DNA of 64,000 bases from Cryptomeria japonica (taxonomy: Eukaryota; Streptophyta; Pinopsida; Cupressales; Cupressaceae): the NCBI RefSeq assembly GCF_030272615.1, contig NC_081408.1, positions 311,815,118-311,879,117 on the forward strand. The letters run 5' to 3'. A program made the translations under genes and the position numbers. Positions 59,240 through 64,000 of this stretch are shown in pieces; position 1 is the stretch's first letter; each line of letters opens with the position of its first letter. A model generated the notes under the pieces. It saw only the letters and a program-made list of their open reading frames with translations, was not told the origin of the DNA and made no database searches.

Positions 59240-61942
59240 TTTGTTTGCAAGTTTGTGTTGAAGTTGATTGAAGATGATGATGAGTTGTTCGATGAAAGAT
59301 GGATGATTAGTGGATTGTAGATCTCTAGCACTCTAAAGGTAAATGTAACCAGAATTCTTTCTTTGAATTGCTTGTTTGTTTTGATAAGTTTGGATGTGAT
59401 AAGGTGTAGAGAAATCTGAGATGTGTTACAGATTTAACTACCTAGCAATGAGAGGATTCACTCATGAACTAGTTTTAACCTGCGTAGATGTGTCTCTTAG
59501 GATGAGCTTATCCTAGATGTAGAAACAATCTAAAAGTGATGTGATGTGTTTGATTTCAAGCAATATCTAAAAGAGAACTTGGGACAAGAACCTCTGAATG
59601 TTTTGAGAGTTGGGATGGTTTGATGATGGAATGATAATGTATGAGTAAGATGATGGATGTTTTGTTTTTAACTTCAATAAAAACTCTGTGTCACAAATGG
59701 GACAAACTCTGTTTCTTCCCTTTCAGGTGTTGGTGGTATTTCTCGAGCTGTGTTGCATGTGATACAAACGTTTGGGAAGAAGTTGGGATTAATCTTTCCT
59801 CCTTGATTTTTGTGATAACTCAGAGCCCTATATTGCATAAAAGATCTGCGGTTCAATGATTCTGAATCAAACTCGTTTGTTTTTTTTTTCTTGAAGGTAT
59901 AGACGCATGCGATGTAGAAAGACTCTATGTGAGACAAAAATTTGTCTATTGAGATAGAAGAATTTCCTCCTTTTGATCAAAGCCTTTGAGCTTAGTGGTC
60001 TCCTTTTCAAGGTGATATTCTGATGACACTTCTTCTTTCGCAAGATGTGAAGAATGGTCATAAAATTTGTCTCTTTGTTGTTTTGCACTTTGTTTTTGGT
60101 TACTTTTGGTTGTTTTTGAGAAATGTTGGATGAATACTTTGTTTTTGGGATTGATTTTCTGATTTTTCTTTGACAAGAAAACAAAGCAAGCACACAAACA
60201 CAAAATTGTAGCCCCAAAGGCACAAATGAGTATGGGTCTAGATCAACCCAATCCTTGGACTTGTTTTTGACCCTTCCTTTAGATTTATTTTAAGGTGTAT
60301 TTCCAAAGCCTGAAGTCGGCTCAATTTGCACTAGGTCTGTAAAACGAACACACTTCAAACACTTTTTATCCCTAAGGTCAAGTGGCCAGTTGTGATAAAT
60401 TTAGCCCACATCTTGATATTTCTTCGACTTTGGTACTACATACCTTATGAATCCCGCCGTGGCAGGTAAGGATGTGATATACTAAGTCTTGCATGAGCAT
60501 AACAAATAGATGATCCCTATGATGGGGGAGTCACCACTTTTATCAAGCCACAAGTGACTTTTCAAAAAGCTATGTTTCTACTCAAGGAAATATGTATGGT
60601 GAGTATCTTGGGAGCAAAACCATCTATGCTCTTGCACTAAATTATACCTCAAATATCCTCAATCAATAGAACAGGTGGGCTACTACTTAAAGGTGTTTAG
60701 TCATGTTCGATGGCTTTGGACATAAGTTCATTCTGCAGTGACTCACTTAAGAGCCTTGTAACTGGTGGTGGGGCCCATTTGTCCTTTCGGCCAGTTACAC
60801 TGTAGGAACAGCTATACCCAAGGCTACAGCTTTCGCTCTCACCTGATTTCTATAGCGGCTCGAAGGATTTACCGCTCGAGGTCGTTCCCAAGAGTATCGA
60901 TCCCTTGGCAGGCCTCTCTTAAAAAGATAAAATGTGAGTGTTACTAACACCTTTCTCTTGCACCTAGGACCACGAAAGCCAAGGGAGAGGATAGTGTGTG
61001 TTAGAAGTAGGACCACTCGACCAACTCTTTGCACAAGTGTGCCAAGCACGAAAAACACCTGTTCTTTTTAATCTATCATTGCAATGTGATCTAACTATTT
61101 GGAGATGTTGCTCCAACAATCATGGTGTTCTTTTTAATTTTCAAAGGCAATTGTTTGAGTAAACTAGAATTTGAAAATCCTGGTCAACTTAATGAAAAAC
61201 ACGTTTGCCTGAAGTAAAATTGCTTTAAAAATGAGACAAGTTGACTGTGAATTTTATTTGCACCAAAAATGGAAGTGTGGATTGTGAGTTTTATCTTGAT
61301 GCAAGAAATAAAATTTGCCTTGTTGATTTTAAGCACCAAAACGAAGTTTGTTTCCTAACTTGCAAAAAAAAAAAAAAAAGTTGTTTTTGTGTAAGTTTGT
61401 GGTTCTTTTTACCTTGGAACAATGCAATTCTTTTTAAGAGCCCCAAACAAATGTGTGATTCTTTTTCAAAAGCCCAAATTTGAAATGTGAAGTTAATTTT
61501 AAACCAAAATAAAAAGTGAATTCATTTTTAAAACCAACTTCAAAAACAAGTTAGTAAAAAAATATAAATCTACTCTTTAATCTAATTTAAATCTGCACAA
61601 AAGAGAAAAATAGTTAGTAAAATCTGCCTATTTGGTGGGCTTCTACAAGCCTAAATTTTTTTTTTTTTTTTTGGTTACAAGGTGATTTGTACAACGTTTT
61701 GTTACAATAGCGCTAGTCTGCGTTTGAACAGAGGCACTATTTAACACAAACGTATTAAAAGAAAGGGAAAGACAGAGAAGGGAAAAGCACTGAAACAGGG
61801 GGAATAGCACCAAAATAATGCCAAATGCACCAAAACAGTGTCAAAATCGCAACCTGTGTGACATTTTCAACATTCAAACATGTTATTGGTTAAAAAAAAA
61901 AATGATCTTTTTGGTGTTTGGATTCACGTCGGGTTCACCAAA
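59240..61942 (-). other. Long leader of the Tat element
   Basis: About 2.7 kb lies between PBS and Gag start with no convincing coding region. A CAG/GTGAGA splice-donor-like site lies near 60845 on the minus strand inside a GC-richer block (60750-61060), which may carry packaging or dimerisation signals. Whether the leader is spliced cannot be told from sequence alone. Confidence 0.6.
61920..61939 (-). other. Primer binding site of the Tat element (tRNA-Trp type)
   Basis: On the minus strand TGGTGAACCCGACGTGAATC starts three bases after the LTR end. The reverse complement GATTCACGTCGGGTTCACCA matches the acceptor end of plant tRNA-Trp with CCA, from memory. Confidence 0.85.
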
Positions 61943-63796
61943 TGATGCTCTGCAAAAAAGATTAGAAAATCTGTTTGATGGCAACACACACAAGAGCACA
62001 AGAAACAAACGTTAGTGTTAGCAACAAAAGATTATCCTAAACAGGCATATCAAGAGAGATATTAAGCATGAAATAGAAAGCATATAAACATAGAATGAAA
62101 TAGCTAATCAAGATGCTCATAGTTGGTCCTCCCTTGTTCCTCTCCTCTCCAAGTCCCAAATGAGTGTAGCTCTCAGCTTTTAGCACTAGCCATGGATGCC
62201 ATATGGAGATTCAAGATGGTTGAATATGATAAGCAAATACTATGCAAGAGTAGATAGTGATGCTATGAAAAAGCTCTATGCTAATGCCAGTATAACAACA
62301 ATACTCTAAAATGCTTCTCTTTGCTTGAGGAGAAGGGTTCTATTTATAGAAGAAATGGGGAAATGAAGGGTTAAGATTGAATGGTTTAATCAAGGGCCAA
62401 GCTTGAAAGTTGGGGATCCATGTGCACAATTGGCACCAATAAAATGGTGACAAGTGTCAACATAGGATTGGGTTGAGAGAGGAGGTTGGAGGCATTAAAG
62501 GTCTGAGAAGACTTCATGGTTATCTAGAAGGTAAGGGTCAAGCCTAAATTAGGATTACCCACTGGATTAGGAGTTAATGCAAGGATAAACCTTTGTGCAA
62601 ATGATTAAGAGATAATCATGGTCAAAGCATTAAAGGCTTGATGAGACCCTTGGGTTGGGTAGAGGTTGAGTCAAAACAAATGTTTTAACCATGTGGGAGG
62701 GTTTGAGGTAACCATTAATGGTTATTGGAGACTTTGGGGATTAAGTGGTTGAAGGTTGAAAGCCTTCAATGGTTATCAAAGACTTTGAGCCATTTAGTGG
62801 TTGAAGGTTGGAAGCTTTCAAAGGTTATCCAAGACTTTGAGGGTTAATTTGTTGAACACACAAAGCATTAATTGCTTTTCAAAGACTTTGGAGTCTTTGA
62901 GAAGTGACTCCAATTTGCTTAGGAATGTGACAATATTTAGGGGATGGATTAGGCTAATTAGGAAGGGTTTAGAAGAATCTAGAAGGGGTTTAGGCATACA
63001 AGTGGATTTTGTAGGAAAATGCAAGTGGGAGAAATTTTGGTATTTTCAATTAAAATAAAATCATTTATTTCAATTAAATGGTGTAAGTTGAATTTGGATA
63101 AATATTTAAATAAATATTAATTTATTTAAATGAGAAAAAGAAGATAAAGTATTTAAAATGCTTGAAGACTTTGAGGGAAACCATTAAAGGCTTGAAGACT
63201 TTAAGGAAAACCATTAAAGTCTTAAGAAGATTATAGAAGGAAGCCATCAAGTTTGAAGACTTTAAAGCCATCAAGTTTGAATACTTTAAGGGAAACCATT
63301 AAAGGTTTCAAGTGGGTGAGGATAAATAGGATTTTAAATAAATAATTTATTTAAAATAGTTGTGCAACTTGCTTTTGTAGGAAAATACAAGTGGGTGGAG
63401 GATAAAGGTGATTTAAATAAATTATTTATTTAAAATAATTGTGCAACTTGCTTTTGTAGGAAAATACAAGTGGGTGGAGGATAAAGGTGATTTAAATAAA
63501 TGATTTATTTATTTAAATGTGAGAGGTGGGATTTTGGGGGTTTTAAATAAATATTAATTTATTTAAATGTGAGAGAAGATTTAATTAAATAAATATGATT
63601 TATTTATTTAATTAATGGTCTGAATTTGGTTAAGTGAATTAAATCAAATAAATTGAATAATTTATTTAATTAATAGGAGAATAGGGTTAAGATGAATTAA
63701 TTAAATATTAATTTAATTAATTATTAATTGATGGTTAAATAATCAAATAAATACTAAGTATTCATTTAATTAAGTGGACAGATTTATGTGACTACA
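61943..63796 (-). repeat. 5' LTR of the Tat element (right)
   Basis: 1,854 bases, the intact-length copy, with the 17-base segment at 62646-62662. Promoter TATA at 62341-62349 reads leftwards. R/U5 would be about 370 bases. Inner AT-rich TTTAAATAAAT tracts (63330-63780) form much of U3. Confidence 0.95.
62341..62349 (-). promoter_or_regulatory. TATA box of the 5' LTR
   Basis: CTATAAATA on the minus strand, predicting transcription start near 62310 and reading into the Gag-Pol frame. Confidence 0.75.
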
Positions 63797-63801
63797 ATAC
63801 C
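63797..63801. repeat. Target site duplication of the Tat element, right copy
   Basis: ATACC, identical to 47617-47621. Removing the element and one copy restores the phase of the outer Gag-like frame. Confidence 0.95.
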
Positions 63802-64000
63802 AAACCTTCATTTTACCAAAAACTCATAAACATTGTTACTATGCCATTTCGGTGTAATGAGAAAGATAAGTCGAATGATTCCTCTCAAGGGTACATTCCT
63901 ATCAGCTCTTCCACTAAATCTAGTAACATGGTTGTTTTCAATGATCCCCTCTATGAAGAGATATCTCCTTTTGAATCAAAAGATAAACCTTTTAATAGAT
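63802..64000 (+). CDS. Continuation of the outer element's Gag-like frame
   Basis: Sixty-six codons and one further base, open to the window end, in phase with 47532-47621. It contains KPSFYQKLINIV, TMPFRCNEKDKS and FNDPLYEEISPFES. No stop occurs, so the host element was probably still coding when the Tat element inserted. No conserved domain is visible yet. Confidence 0.65.

Larger units (their letters stand above)
47622..63796 (-). mobile_element. Near-intact 16.2 kb Ty3/gypsy Tat-lineage retrotransposon
   Basis: The element lies on the minus strand: 5' LTR at 61943-63796, tRNA-Trp PBS, leader of 2.7 kb, single Gag-Pol frame 59239-51965, 3' region of 2.5 kb with tandem repeats, polypurine tract, and 3' LTR at 47622-49458. 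The second, archaeal-type RNase H between RNase H and integrase, with a degenerate first RNase H, is characteristic of the Tat branch of plant Ty3/gypsy elements (which includes Ogre). Only one defect was found in the frame: a stop codon in RT. Near-identical LTRs and a perfect target duplication mark a recent insertion. Confidence 0.92.

Overview
This window is plant nuclear DNA, most likely from a conifer or other gymnosperm. That is inferred from very large, nested and mostly decayed LTR retrotransposons, a plant L1-type LINE with an RNase H domain, and one intact plant class III peroxidase gene with introns. About 90% of the window is mobile or repetitive DNA. No bacterial features, RNA genes or CRISPR arrays were seen.

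Layout. (1) 1-1265 and 28637-29445 are the two halves of one old target locus. It is split by a 27.4 kb composite LTR element (1266-28636) arranged LTR-body A-LTR-body B-LTR, with a near-perfect 5 bp target duplication outside the outer LTRs. Both bodies encode only Gag and a protease-like segment, so the family is non-autonomous. Body A carries an inserted copia-type LTR (about 6565-7951). Body B carries a LINE (11556-23699) flanked by a 17 bp target duplication. The LINE is itself interrupted by about 4.7 kb holding a decayed 993-codon frame of unknown function on the minus strand. (2) 29.4-35.1 kb is a copia-like LTR split by a foldback-like block. Inverted repeats enclose pyrimidine-rich microsatellites and a 1.6 kb palindromic minisatellite. 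(3) 36303-38968 (+) is the only intact host gene seen: a secreted class III peroxidase of 332 residues in four exons. (4) 39.6-44.9 kb holds LINE tails, a copia Gag remnant and its 3' LTR. (5) 45713 to the window end is the 5' part of another LTR retrotransposon (+). A 16,175 bp Tat-lineage Ty3/gypsy element (47622-63796, minus strand) has inserted into its gag frame.

The Tat element is young. Its two LTRs look identical by eye except for a 17 bp indel, it has a perfect 5 bp target duplication, and its 2,425-codon Gag-protease-RT-RNase H-archaeal-type RNase H-integrase frame is broken by a single stop codon at the start of RT. Both this element and the one it interrupts carry a primer binding site matching the 3' end of plant tRNA-Trp.

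The most unusual signal is in two decayed frames of the LINE region. 14 of their 15 internal stops are TAG, and neither frame has a frameshift over 522 and 993 codons. This fits decay of methylated CAG (CHG) sites, but other explanations deserve a test.
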